Positions 24,552 to 33,301 of a stretch of 64,000 nt of DNA are shown here, one piece after another. The notes below the pieces were generated by a model. It saw only the letters and a program-made list of their open reading frames with translations, was not told where the DNA came from and did not search any database. This stretch comes from Natronorubrum tibetense GA33 (GTDB lineage: Archaea > Halobacteriota > Halobacteria > Halobacteriales > Natrialbaceae): NCBI RefSeq assembly GCF_000383975.1, contig NZ_KB913020.1, forward strand, positions 1 through 64,000, given 5' to 3'. Within the stretch, counting starts at the first letter, position 1, and every line of letters begins with the position of its first letter. The position numbers and the translations under genes were made by a program.

Positions 24552-24584
24552 TGAACAAGGTAGCGCAGCACGAGAATCGGTTAG
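24552..24584 (+). repeat. aroQ 3'-end repeat, copy 3
   Basis: TGAACAAGGT and GAGAATCGGT are conserved, and the reading LNKVAQHENR differs by two residues from the aroQ end. Unlike copies 1 and 2 it lacks an in-frame stop (GGTTAG in place of GGTAG), so the frame runs on. It lies just beyond the MazEF-like operon. The spacing between the three copies is 752 and 849 bp. Confidence 0.7.
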
Positions 24585-24844
24585 GCTCAAGTACCGAATG
24601 GAGCACATCCGGAGATCACTGGAGCGAGGTTACCCGCCAGGCTATCCGAGAGAAGATCGAGGCACTCGACGTGATGGACGAACTCACGCCTGGAATCGAA
24701 CTCTTTGACGCCGGAACGCCGGCGGTTCCAGGTGGCGGAGACGTGTCAGTCCGGAACCCCGATGCTGAATCGTGTGCCACGTCGTTCCGTAACGCGTACG
24801 ACGGGCCCGACGAACTGGATGAGAGTCCACTCGAGCGTTCCTGA
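24585..24844 (+). pseudogene. remnant of a VapB-like antitoxin gene
   Basis: After the third aroQ repeat an open frame includes HWSEVTRQAIREKIEALDVM, the pattern of the C-terminal half of haloarchaeal VapB-type RHH antitoxins. The N-terminal strand is missing and no VapC gene follows; 24845-24922 is empty. It may be a third, decayed module of the series. Identification rests on one short motif. Confidence 0.35.
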
Positions 24845-24922
24845 TCGGGTTCGAAGGAGGAAATCGCTTGCACGGGCTGTCGGCGTCGAGAGTGTTCGAT
24901 TACGCAATCTGGCAGTTCGGAA

Positions 24923-26392
24923 CTACACCTCTTTCGACGAGAGCGTCTCATGCGTTTGCTCGCGTGAGATCGGATCTGAACAGTCGAGGATAGCGGCCGC
25001 GTTCTCGTAGCTCGGCGCCTGTTCGAGCGTCTCGTAGTTGTTGTATCTGGTCGCCGTATACTCGGTGTACGCGTTGGATTTGAACTGTTCTTTCAACTCG
25101 AGACAGTGGTCGCGAACCGTCCGTTCGGGTTCGAATCCCAGTTCCTCCCGGATCCTTTCGAACTCCACACGATAGCTCCGCTCGTCGGTTAGCTCGTCGT
25201 GGTACTCGATCGAAGCGTCGGGGAAGCAGTCGGCGACGATGGTCGCGAGTTCATCGATTCGGTAGTTCTGCTGGTTCGACCCGACGTTGAACACGGTGCC
25301 AGCAACGTCGTCGACCGGCGCGGTGAGACAGTCGACGTACGCTCGAGCGGCGTCGGCGACGTGGACGTTCGGTCGGTACTGGTCGCCACCGAACACCGGG
25401 ATCGTTCTCTCGGTATGGGCCTTGGCCGGCAGGATGTTTCCGACGAGATCGAACCGCATCCGCGGCGACTGCCCGTAGATCGTCGCCATCCGGAGGATCG
25501 TCGGGGAGAAGTGGTCGTCGGCGAGGTCGTGGAGTACGCGTTCGGACTGAATCTTCAGCCGAGCGTACAGCGAGACGGGGTTTCGTGGCGATTCCTCGGA
25601 AAGCCGCTCGGCTTCGGTCTCGGAGCGCCCGTAAACGCTGCAGGTCGAGGCGAAAACGAAGCGGTTGATACCGTGGTACTTACAGATCGACGCCAGCAGC
25701 TGTGTCGAGTGGAGGTTGTACTCGAGGGTCTTCTCCGGGTCGATCTCGGAGGCCGGATCGCCGACGATGCCGCCCAGGTGGACGACCGCGTCGACCCCGT
25801 CGATCGCCTCGAGAACGGTATCGACCGAGCGCGCATCGCCTCGATAGAAGGTGAACCGGCCGTCGTCGCGGAGCGCACTGATGCCCGCGTCGCCGTACAT
25901 CAGCGGATCGAGCACCCGAACGTCGAACCCGTCCTCGAGGAGTTGCCGACAGAGTACCGAGCCGAGATACCCTGCCCCCCCAACGACGAGAACCGTGTCG
26001 ACGGCGTTCGAATTCGGCTCGAGTTCTCGGGTCGCGTTGTCGATTAACTCGATCGTCGTGACGTCGATGACCTGTTCGCCGCCGTCGACCACGGGCGCGA
26101 TGGTCGTCTGCTGTGCTCGGTCGTTGCTTCCAACGACATCCGACGCTCCTTCCACTGTTCGGATACTCCCGCTCGTATCGACGACGATGGGATCCTCGTC
26201 CACCACGTCTGACACCGGCGTATCTGGTGTAACACCGTCGAACAGTTTCTGTCTAAGCCGCTCGTCGGTGGCGGTCCCAACGAGTTGGTTCCCGTCGTCG
26301 ACGACAACGATACCCCCTGCTTCGGATCGATCGATCCGTGAAAGTGCGGTCCGGATCGACATCCGCGAATCGGCTGTAACTGGCCATCTCAT
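24923..26392 (-). CDS. CBS-domain / NAD-dependent sugar epimerase-dehydratase fusion
   Basis: 489 residues from the ATG at 26392. Residues 1-125 look like a CBS pair (MSIRTALSRIDRSEAGGIVV, PVSDVVDEDPIVVDTSGSIR), a module that usually senses adenosyl nucleotides. The rest is an extended SDR: GGAGYLG for NAD binding (about 135), ASTCSVYG (Ser) and YARLK (Tyr and Lys). It likely remakes a nucleotide sugar for surface glycan. The aminotransferase upstream on the same strand supports this, with 184 bp between them. The fusion suggests that energy state or nucleotides gate the enzyme. Confidence 0.85.
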   Translation of the reverse strand: MRWPVTADSRMSIRTALSRIDRSEAGGIVVVDDGNQLVGTATDERLRQKLFDGVTPDTPVSDVVDEDPIVVDTSGSIRTVEGASDVVGSNDRAQQTTIAPVVDGGEQVIDVTTIELIDNATRELEPNSNAVDTVLVVGGAGYLGSVLCRQLLEDGFDVRVLDPLMYGDAGISALRDDGRFTFYRGDARSVDTVLEAIDGVDAVVHLGGIVGDPASEIDPEKTLEYNLHSTQLLASICKYHGINRFVFASTCSVYGRSETEAERLSEESPRNPVSLYARLKIQSERVLHDLADDHFSPTILRMATIYGQSPRMRFDLVGNILPAKAHTERTIPVFGGDQYRPNVHVADAARAYVDCLTAPVDDVAGTVFNVGSNQQNYRIDELATIVADCFPDASIEYHDELTDERSYRVEFERIREELGFEPERTVRDHCLELKEQFKSNAYTEYTATRYNNYETLEQAPSYENAAAILDCSDPISREQTHETLSSKEV

Positions 26393-26576
26393 GATTACGT
26401 ATCTACTCCAATTGCCGCTGATGTCGGTTCGACACCGACGCTGACGCGGCCTATTCACTCAATCCGAACCGTTCCCCCTTTGTTATGGATCGGTTGGATT
26501 GACAGTCCACTAACTCTTGATAGAGCGCTGTCGTGACGTTCGATAGATTTTACCGACTTCTCCAGGTCCGAAAATA

Positions 26577-27752
26577 TCAGTTTTGTATTGTGTTCGACTG
26601 GCCTGCACCCGTAGCCCTGTCACCCTCGACACCGGCTCTAACGCCAGCCGTGATCCGTTCGACCTCATCGTCGCGTAGTCCTGGGTGGATCGGAAGGGAG
26701 AGTACGCGACCCGCGATTTCCTCGGTGACGGGAAGCACACTCGGTTCGTAGCCGTACTCGTCACGGTACGCTTGCGTCAGGTGAACACCCGGATCCCAGT
26801 ACACCTTCGACGCAATTCCTCGTCTGGTTAGGGCGTCGATAACGGCGTCTCTGTCGACTGTATCGTCGAGCGTGACCGTATACAGCTGATAGACGTGCCG
26901 TCCGCGGCCGCCAGCAGTGTGGGGTTCGACGCCCTCGATAGCAGCCAGTCCGTCGGTCAAGCGTGACGCCACGCGTCGGCGATTCGCGATGTGTTCGTCG
27001 ACTTTCTCGAGTTGCGCACAGCCGATACTCGCCACGAGGTCCGACATTCGAACGTTCGTTCCGACGCCCGTGTACTCGCCACTGCCGGGCGAGTCGAAGT
27101 ACTCCGACGACGCGCGACCGTGCGAACGGTAGCGCTCGAGGCGGCGCGCGAGGTCGTCGTCGTCGGTAACGATGGCCCCACCCTCTCCCGTCGGCAGGAT
27201 CTTGTTCTGGCAGAAACTGAGGATCGCCGAGTCGCCGATCGTTCCCAGCGTGCGGCCGTAATAATCGGCACCGAACGATTCTGCGACATCCTCGATCAAT
27301 GGGACGCCCGCCTCCGCGGCGATCGTTTCGAGGGCACCGATATCACAGGCGGCACCGTAAGGATGGATCGGGAGAATCGCCGCGGTGTCGTCGGTTACCC
27401 GCGCCTCGACGCGTTCGGGATCGAGACCGTACGTCTCCCGCTCGATGTCAGCGAACACCGGCGTGGCACCGACGAGTCGAACGGCGTTCGCGGTCGCGAT
27501 GAAGGTAAACGAGGGGACGATCACCTCGTCTCCCTCGCCGATACCGTATGCCGCCAGCGCGGCGACCAGAGCGGATGTTCCCGAGTTGACGGTCACCGCG
27601 TGTTCGACTCCCAGATACCCCTCGAGTCCGTCCTCGAACTCCTCGATGTACGGCCCGTTTGCCCAGTAGGAACCCCGCGTGATCGAGTCGACGGCGTTCG
27701 CGACATCGTCTTGGTCCCACGGGATTTCGAACAACGGAATCTCGTCACTCAT
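26577..27752 (-). CDS. DegT/DnrJ/EryC1/StrS sugar aminotransferase
   Basis: 391 residues, full length for the family. This PLP enzyme transfers an amino group onto a keto-sugar nucleotide. Motifs: NSGTSALVAAL (PLP phosphate), DVAESFGADY (Asp for the pyridine N), SFCQNKILPTGEGG with the Schiff-base Lys, and the C-terminal HVYQLYTV. With the CBS-epimerase downstream it forms a two-gene set for an aminosugar of the cell surface. Confidence 0.92.
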   Translation of the reverse strand: MSDEIPLFEIPWDQDDVANAVDSITRGSYWANGPYIEEFEDGLEGYLGVEHAVTVNSGTSALVAALAAYGIGEGDEVIVPSFTFIATANAVRLVGATPVFADIERETYGLDPERVEARVTDDTAAILPIHPYGAACDIGALETIAAEAGVPLIEDVAESFGADYYGRTLGTIGDSAILSFCQNKILPTGEGGAIVTDDDDLARRLERYRSHGRASSEYFDSPGSGEYTGVGTNVRMSDLVASIGCAQLEKVDEHIANRRRVASRLTDGLAAIEGVEPHTAGGRGRHVYQLYTVTLDDTVDRDAVIDALTRRGIASKVYWDPGVHLTQAYRDEYGYEPSVLPVTEEIAGRVLSLPIHPGLRDDEVERITAGVRAGVEGDRATGAGQSNTIQN

Positions 27753-27911
27753 CGAGCGGCGATTCGCGGGACTCCCGATTAAGTAGCCGTCCGCTACCGA
27801 CGGGGAATGCGGCCGTTTTGACGCTTGCAGTTTCCTGCACAGTCGTTATCAGTGCGGTCGTCTCGAATCGTCTCGAAGTTCGAGAGAGATTCCAGCGATT
27901 CGCGATCCCCG

Positions 27912-28298
27912 TTACGCGTCCGGGACTGGCACGACGACGACCGGGAGCGACGCCGTCTCGAGCAGTTTTCTCACGGTCGATCCGACCGACGACGACTCGG
28001 CGGTGAGTCCGTCGTGAGCGGCGATCAGTATCTCGTCCGCACCGACGGCGGACGCGGTCTCGAGGAGCGATCGCGCTGGCTCGTCATGGGTCCGTAGCTC
28101 CGTCTGGACGTCACCGAGTGCAGCTAATCTGACGGGAGCGACATTCAACGCCTCCTGTGCGTCCCGCCGTGCCGTCGCGTCGTCCGCCGGTGTGGTGGCG
28201 ACGACCGTGACGCCGTCGTCGCTCGTCGCGCGCTCGTCGAGGTAGTCACAGATCGCCGCCGTCGTGTGTACGGATGTCGTGAAGACGAGATAATGCAT
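27912..28298 (-). CDS. universal stress protein, UspA family
   Basis: 128 residues from the ATG at 28298 (MHYLVFTTSVHTT). It has the Usp fold ending in SSVGSTVRKLLETASLPVVV, which matches the ATP-binding G-x2-G-x9-G(S/T) pattern only in part (GSTVRKLLETAS), so nucleotide binding is uncertain. DEILIAAHDG is the conserved fourth strand. Single domain. It is not in an operon with a transporter. Confidence 0.8.
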   Translation of the reverse strand: MHYLVFTTSVHTTAAICDYLDERATSDDGVTVVATTPADDATARRDAQEALNVAPVRLAALGDVQTELRTHDEPARSLLETASAVGADEILIAAHDGLTAESSSVGSTVRKLLETASLPVVVVPVPDA

Positions 28299-28707
28299 AT
28301 CGAACGCTTCGGTGGTGGCATCAAGAAGGTATGGTACCTGCTCCTCGAGCGTGATCGGCTGGATATTGACCGGTTCGACCCGCCGGATCCGGGGCACCGC
28401 CGAGGATTTTCCGACCCAGAAAACACGCTCGTACCACTATTATATCGTACTCGAAAGGGGAGGGTGGGAGAACCCCTCCTCCGAACGGCGTGTGTCCAAA
28501 ACCGACCACTCCCGCGGTATCTCTCCGCTGACGAACTGTCGCTCCGACGGACGGCCGCTTTCGACCCCGCGGCCGTCCCCACGGTATCGCCGACGAGGCT
28601 GTCCCCGCCTCCGCTTCGGCCCGATGAACACGATGCTGTCTCGTGTTGCAGCCAGTGCCTTTTGTCGCCAGTAGAACCCGTGTCCGAACGCCCGTATGCG
28701 TCGCCGA
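28299..28707. other. 409-bp gap without recognised gene
   Basis: Both strands are open in places, but the translations lack the acidic bias of real genes here. A G-rich stretch (AAGGGGAGGGTGGGAG near 28455) is the only marked feature. Part of the right end may act as terminator for the membrane-protein operon at 28708. Confidence 0.5.
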
Positions 28708-29019
28708 CTAGTGGTGACCGTACAGCGAGTACATGATCGCGACCAGTCCGAGAAGTCGACTCACGTTCTCGAGAAATACCGTGACGACCTGTCCCGGGCT
28801 GGCAACCGTCGTGACCGTGACGTTGATCAGGAACGGACAGAGCGTCAGGAGGAGCAATCCAGCGGCGAGATAGAGCATCGACCCCGCGTCGTTGCGACGA
28901 TACCCTCGGTAGGCCTGGTAGGCGATAACCGTCCCAAACAGCGCGACGAGAAAGAGACTCGCCACGGTCAGGAGTTCGAACAGGGGTGCTTCGTCAATCC
29001 GGACGACGTCCTGGCTCAT
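28708..29019 (-). CDS. small membrane protein, DUF7521-like
   Basis: 103 residues from the ATG at 29019. Three membrane helices: LFELLTVASLFLVALFGTVI, AGSMLYLAAGLLLLTLCPFL and VFLENVSRLLGLVAIMYSLY. It overlaps the stop of the winged-helix gene by 4 bp. This HTH-plus-membrane pair is common in haloarchaea (DUF7521, from memory), where the membrane partner is thought to tune the regulator. No transport motif. Confidence 0.75.
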   Translation of the reverse strand: MSQDVVRIDEAPLFELLTVASLFLVALFGTVIAYQAYRGYRRNDAGSMLYLAAGLLLLTLCPFLINVTVTTVASPGQVVTVFLENVSRLLGLVAIMYSLYGHH

Positions 29020-29363
29020 CGCATCCCCTCCCATAGACGGGTGAACTTGTCGGCGACATCTTCCTCGCGATACGTTACCTCGAGTTCGAACGAGCCGTCC
29101 TCGAGAGAGAGCTCGAGGTGTTCGAGGTTCGCGCTGTAGACGCTGTAGTGGTTTCCGTCGGGTGCGAGCTCCGTCTCTTCAGTAACGAGCTGGCACTCCT
29201 CGAGGCGGTCGAGTCGACGATAGATCGTCGGTAGGGACGCATCACACCGGTCACTCAGGGTACTGGCAGACATGGGTTCGATGCTCGTATGGGTGAGGAT
29301 CTTGCGTGCGTACTCGTCGTCGAGCACCGCGAGCACTGTCGATAGATCGGTGTCCTCACTCAC
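29016..29363 (-). CDS. winged-helix transcriptional regulator (ArsR-like)
   Basis: 115 residues with a GTG start at 29363. Core winged helix: DEYARKILTHTSIEPMSAST, LSDRCDASLPTIYRRLDRLE, then the wing LVTEETELAPDGNHYSVY. The C-terminal part (SFELEVTYREEDVADKFTRL) is shared with other halophile HTH proteins that pair with a small membrane protein. No metal-binding Cys are present. It is coupled to the DUF7521-like gene. Confidence 0.85.
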   Translation of the reverse strand: MSEDTDLSTVLAVLDDEYARKILTHTSIEPMSASTLSDRCDASLPTIYRRLDRLEECQLVTEETELAPDGNHYSVYSANLEHLELSLEDGSFELEVTYREEDVADKFTRLWEGMR

Positions 29364-29534
29364 TGCTAACTGTTCGTTCTGGCATTGCTATGAAAAACGG
29401 TCCGGTTTTTCTGACCGAGAGAATCCGCCCTCGGGGCCAATCGATGGTGATTCGGGACTGATGTCGATACTGAAAAATCGGCTCGAGCGTGCGAGGAAAA
29501 TGGTATACCGGTATATGGTTTACTGTGGGGGCGA

Positions 29535-30245
29535 TCACTGCGTCTCGAGCCAGTGAAACGTCCGCTCGAGCAGCCGTTCTTCTGCTTCGGACGAAAACAG
29601 GTGCCCCTCCGTCGCGAACGTCTCGAGGAGGACATCGGTCTCGAGTTGCGCAGCCGCCTCGAAGCTGTGAGCCACGTCGACGGAATCGTCCTGCGAACCG
29701 TGAAAGATCGCGACCGGAACGTCGAGCGTGGGTTCGACGGTGTCGAAGCCATACTGTGCGAAATCCTCGAAAAAGCGACGATCGATACTGTCCCCGGTCT
29801 CGAATCGGCACTCGCCGTCGCGATCGACCGCCGTCCGGTACTCGTCGAAGACGCGGTTGTACGTCACGGGCGCTCGGGTGACGACTGCCTCGACTCGGTC
29901 GTCACGCACGGCGGCGTGGAACGCAACCTTGCCGCCGAAACTCGAGCCGAAGAGCGCGTAGGACGGTGGATCGAACCGATCGACGACGGCAGCCAGGTCC
30001 GCAAGCTTCGAACTGAGCGTCTGCTCGACGAACGCGCCGTCGGACTCGCCACAGCCGCGAAAGTCGAACCGGACGGCGTTGTACCCCCGTTTGACCGCTC
30101 GACGACAGCGTCGCTCGTAGCTCCCTGATTTGTCGCTCAGAAAGCCGTGGCAGAAGATCAGCCAGTCGTTTCCGGGTGCCTCGTGGTGGACGGCAGCGAC
30201 GGACTCGCCGTCGTCGACTGGGATCCGATGGTCCGTTTCGGCCAT
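29535..30245 (-). CDS. alpha/beta hydrolase
   Basis: 236 residues from the ATG at 30245. Fold and triad: IFCHGFLSDKSG (oxyanion region), FGSSFGGK with the nucleophile Ser, FHGSQDDSVD with the Asp and EGHLFSS with the His. It resembles the serine aminopeptidase/acyl-peptide-type esterases; substrate unknown. Single gene with the zinc-ribbon gene diverging from it. Confidence 0.88.
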   Translation of the reverse strand: MAETDHRIPVDDGESVAAVHHEAPGNDWLIFCHGFLSDKSGSYERRCRRAVKRGYNAVRFDFRGCGESDGAFVEQTLSSKLADLAAVVDRFDPPSYALFGSSFGGKVAFHAAVRDDRVEAVVTRAPVTYNRVFDEYRTAVDRDGECRFETGDSIDRRFFEDFAQYGFDTVEPTLDVPVAIFHGSQDDSVDVAHSFEAAAQLETDVLLETFATEGHLFSSEAEERLLERTFHWLETQ

Positions 30246-30363
30246 TGTGCGTCCCCATGAGACTCGCGACCGTAGGCGTTGTCGTTTGTGGCCGATCACG
30301 AACCCGACTGCGGCTTCCATCGCTGGCACAGCGTTTACGCACCGGCGCGGAGATTTCCCCGGT

Positions 30364-30528
30364 ATGACCCGCACGACCTACCGATGTACCTGCGGCGCGC
30401 TGTTGAAATTCGCGCAGGATCTCGAGAAAGAGTCCAGAATCGCGACGCGGAGCTGGAAATGCACGGACTGCGGGACGCCCGTACCGGGACAGATCGCCGA
30501 GAAGGTCCGCCACCAGCATCCGTCCTGA
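30364..30528 (+). CDS. small zinc-ribbon protein
   Basis: 54 residues: CTCG near residue 8-11 and CTDCG near 33-37 supply two Cys pairs for one zinc ribbon. A helix (LKFAQDLEKESRIATRSW) lies between. Not recognised as a named family. The ATG follows the hydrolase start by 118 bp on the other strand. Confidence 0.65.
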   Translation: MTRTTYRCTCGALLKFAQDLEKESRIATRSWKCTDCGTPVPGQIAEKVRHQHPS

Positions 30529-30638
30529 CTACCAACGACGCTCCGGACGGCGAACTATGGGGGCACAAGTTCGATGCGTCACCCTACGGCATCGCAAGCA
30601 TCGGGAATATATCTCGGAGGGGACATCCAGCGCACACG

Positions 30639-30950
30639 ATGGATCGTAACCGCAGGCGCACGCTCGAACTGACGGGACTCGCCGCAGTCGGCTCGATAAC
30701 CCTGCTCGCCGGGTGTAGCGACGAGGGTCCAGGTGACGAGGAGTCGGACGGCGGTGAACCGGATGAGAACGGCGGCGACACGGAGAACGGTGACGACGCG
30801 GAGAACGGTGACGATGCTGCAAACGGTGAAAACGGCGACGACGAGCAGGCCGAGCATCCCGACGAAGTCGGTAACGAGGGCGATGCCGGTGCCGATGACG
30901 CGGCGGAGCCAACGGGCGGCGCTCCCGACGAGGACGACGACGATACCTGA
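30639..30950 (+). CDS. acidic low-complexity lipoprotein
   Basis: 103 residues. The leader RNRRRTLELTGLAAVGSITL runs to a lipobox (LLAGC, Cys near 24), so it is exported and lipid-anchored; RNRRR is close to a twin-arginine signal. All that follows is Asp, Glu, Gly and Asn in loose repeats of NGDDAENGDD, with no folded domain. It lies in a run of small membrane genes. The role may be a surface charge layer; that is a guess. Confidence 0.7.
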   Translation: MDRNRRRTLELTGLAAVGSITLLAGCSDEGPGDEESDGGEPDENGGDTENGDDAENGDDAANGENGDDEQAEHPDEVGNEGDAGADDAAEPTGGAPDEDDDDT

Positions 30951-30965
30951 GTGCGTCGGCGGCCG

Positions 30966-31172
30966 TTACTGACGGTCGCACTCGAGTTCGAGCCGTCGGT
31001 ATCGGGCGTATCGCCACTGCACGTATCCGTAGTACACCAGCGAGAGACCGGTGAGCACGCCCAGTGCAATGGTCGAGACCAGTAACGCGACCAGCGGTTC
31101 GGTCGTCGCCTCGAGCGGACGGTGTGCGAATTGCTCGAGCGCCCGCTGTTGGCTCCTCGAAAGACCCACCAC
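30966..31172 (-). CDS. small membrane protein, 5' end uncertain
   Basis: 68 residues from the GTG at 31172. One clear helix, LVALLVSTIALGVLTGLSLV, and a basic end (YVQWRYARYRRLE). The frame stays open upstream to about 31312 and there encodes RGGLRVGDTPLQRRGWLVSA and a second hydrophobic helix (TLWAASTLSFAWYVFV), clearly part of the protein, but contains no ATG, GTG or TTG before the stop. An ATG at 31320 lies out of frame. A frameshift or damage near the 5' end is likely. Nothing else was seen in 31173-31523. Confidence 0.5.
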   Translation of the reverse strand: MVGLSRSQQRALEQFAHRPLEATTEPLVALLVSTIALGVLTGLSLVYYGYVQWRYARYRRLELECDRQ

Positions 31173-31523
31173 GAAGACGTACCAGGCGAACGAGAGCGTG
31201 CTCGCGGCCCAGAGCGTGAGACAGGTCGCGGAAACGAGCCACCCTCGTCGCTGGAGCGGCGTGTCACCTACTCGGAGACCACCTCGATCGAACGGCGATA
31301 GTCGGCTTCTGAATGTTCATCAGCGGCGGGGCTCCTGACCGCCTTTGCGTGAACACGAACGACCGAATCGGTATCCCTCGTAGCCTGTATTTGGCCGCGA
31401 GTTATACCGGCAGCCGGTCGACTCGCGGCGTGGAATCTGTCGACTCCGGCGAAGAGGGGAGAGGCGAACTCGAGGGCAGACCCGTGAACAGGTAGTTGTA
31501 CCGGCAAGTCGTATCGCGCAGGT

Positions 31524-31757
31524 ATGACCGACGAGCAACGTCAGAGCGACGGCGGTCCGGATCGGTCGGAAACTGCTGAGCGGGATCGACTGGCACCGCC
31601 CGGTTCGCCAGGCGGAGCCGCGGCCGCGTCTTCCGTACTGTGGGGTGTCGTCGCGTTCCTTCACTTGGAATCAATCGCTATTGGTTTGTTAGTGTTCCTG
31701 GCAGTTCTCACGTCACTCGAAGCGATAGCTGGGTTCGTGAGCGAACGTACCGACTGA
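31524..31757 (+). CDS. small membrane protein
   Basis: 77 residues: a hydrophilic N-terminal tail of about 33 residues, then two helices (AAASSVLWGVVAFLHLESIA and LLVFLAVLTSLEAIAGFV). Not recognised. Base composition and codon use fit the genome. It ends 40 bp before the 3' end of the reverse recombinase gene. Confidence 0.55.
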   Translation: MTDEQRQSDGGPDRSETAERDRLAPPGSPGGAAAASSVLWGVVAFLHLESIAIGLLVFLAVLTSLEAIAGFVSERTD

Positions 31758-31797
31758 AAACGGACCGTATCCGAGCGGGGAACACCCGAACGGACAA

Positions 31798-32892
31798 TCA
31801 CTCGCTGTCGAACACTTCGGTATTGTCCGCACCCAACTCGCTGGCTTCGATGTGGGAGTACATCGTCGACGTCGTCTTCGGATCGGCGTGGCGAAGCGTT
31901 CGCTGGGCTCGCTGAGCCCCGTGTTCCCTGTACAGCGTTTCACCGACCCCCCGTCGAGCGCCGTGGAGGGTCAGGTACTCGCCGTCCTCGAGTCCGGGTA
32001 CGTTGGCTTCGTCCGACAGTCGTTTCAACAGCGTTCGCGTCCCTGAGGTGCTCATCGACGGCGGTTCGATCGCGTTCTCGAGAACGAACGCCCATGGGTC
32101 GGCGTCGGGGACATCGTGGCCTGCGTCCCGGATACGTTCGTACAACGACGGCGGGTGTCTCGAGGGGAACACCGGCCACGATTCGGCGGGCGGATCGACG
32201 AGCGAGCGAAGCCGGCGAAGCGGATCGATCGTCTGGCCCGTCAGTCCGACCTCCTCCCGGTCCTGACTCTTGCCGAAGACCTGGATCACCCCGTTCTCGA
32301 GATCAACGTCGGACCACCGCAGGCCGTTTCGGCGGTCGTGACGCGAATCGGCCACCACTTCCGAGCCGCGGACGCCCGTGTACGCGAGGACGGTGATCAG
32401 TGCGCGGTCACGAACCGCTTCGAAAGCGTCGGCACCGCGTTCATCGATCGCCGCTCGAGCGCGTTCATCGACGTACTCGACGAGAACCGCTCGCTGTTCG
32501 GGGTGCCAGAACTGCTGGTCCCCGCTGTTGGTCGTCGCTGCCGGAAGCGGTTTCCTCGCCTCGCGTTTTTCGGCAGGGTTCTCCCCGAGGACGCCAACTT
32601 CGACGGATCTGGCCAACAGCGCCGACACGTAGTTGTAGTACGTTTGCGCAGTCGAGGCGCTAATCGCATCGGCGTGCACCCGACGCTTGAGGTGTGACGC
32701 GTAGTTCCGCATCGTCAATGGTGACACCTCCTCGAGCGTGTCGACATCCCGGTCGCCACACCAGTCGATCCAGTTCTCGAGGCTATACTCGAGGTTCTGT
32801 GCGTAGTTGCCGTCGCGTTCGGCGACGAACTCGGCTGTCGCGTTCTCGAGGGACGTTTCATCGGATGACCCCCCGGATTCGGTATCTGCCAT
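31798..32892 (-). CDS. tyrosine recombinase / phage-type integrase (Int1)
   Basis: 364 residues from the ATG at 32892. N-terminal SAM-like core-binding domain (ENATAEFVAERDGNYAQNLE) and a C-terminal catalytic domain with Arg in YTGVRGSEV, His-Gly-Ala-Arg in LTLHGARRGVGE, LRHADPKTTSTMYSHI with the second His and the nucleophile Tyr. All catalytic residues are present, so it should be active. The ancestor could be an element integrase or a housekeeping Xer-like enzyme. A second, degenerate relative is at 37123. Confidence 0.9.
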   Translation of the reverse strand: MADTESGGSSDETSLENATAEFVAERDGNYAQNLEYSLENWIDWCGDRDVDTLEEVSPLTMRNYASHLKRRVHADAISASTAQTYYNYVSALLARSVEVGVLGENPAEKREARKPLPAATTNSGDQQFWHPEQRAVLVEYVDERARAAIDERGADAFEAVRDRALITVLAYTGVRGSEVVADSRHDRRNGLRWSDVDLENGVIQVFGKSQDREEVGLTGQTIDPLRRLRSLVDPPAESWPVFPSRHPPSLYERIRDAGHDVPDADPWAFVLENAIEPPSMSTSGTRTLLKRLSDEANVPGLEDGEYLTLHGARRGVGETLYREHGAQRAQRTLRHADPKTTSTMYSHIEASELGADNTEVFDSE

Positions 32893-33301
32893 CGACTCGG
32901 CTTCGTGGACGGCGGCGACCCTCCTAAATCCACCGTACATTATTGGGCTAATGTACTGTGTACTCGCAAACCAAGTCGAATGACGGTATCAGTGCCTGAA
33001 TGGGCAATATACGAAGATATTGGCCTGATTGTCGAAGTACGTAAATTCTATAGTGGTATATCAATTCACCATCGTTTTGGAAGTCGGAGCCGTGGAATCT
33101 CCTCGGTGATTTTCATCGGGGAACTATCTAGTCGAGCGTTTGAGATGCGATAGATTACAGTGAGTAGCGGTCATGGCACTCACAAACCTGCTCAAAGGGT
33201 TCACAGAATTTTTGGCTAGTTGCTCGAGGTGAAGTTATCTGTCTGCGGTAAATCCCACAGTTCTGGTAACCGAACGCCGAGAGTACTGGCAGCCCGACGA
33301 G
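32893..33301. other. 409-bp gap, AT-richer, no certain gene
   Basis: Less GC-rich than its flanks. It holds only short frames: one of 57 codons from ATG 32980 (TVSVPEWAIYEDIGLIVEV) and one of 19 codons from 33173. Neither resembles a known family. The promoter of Int1 should lie near 32900-32960. Could be remnant mobile DNA. Confidence 0.4.
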
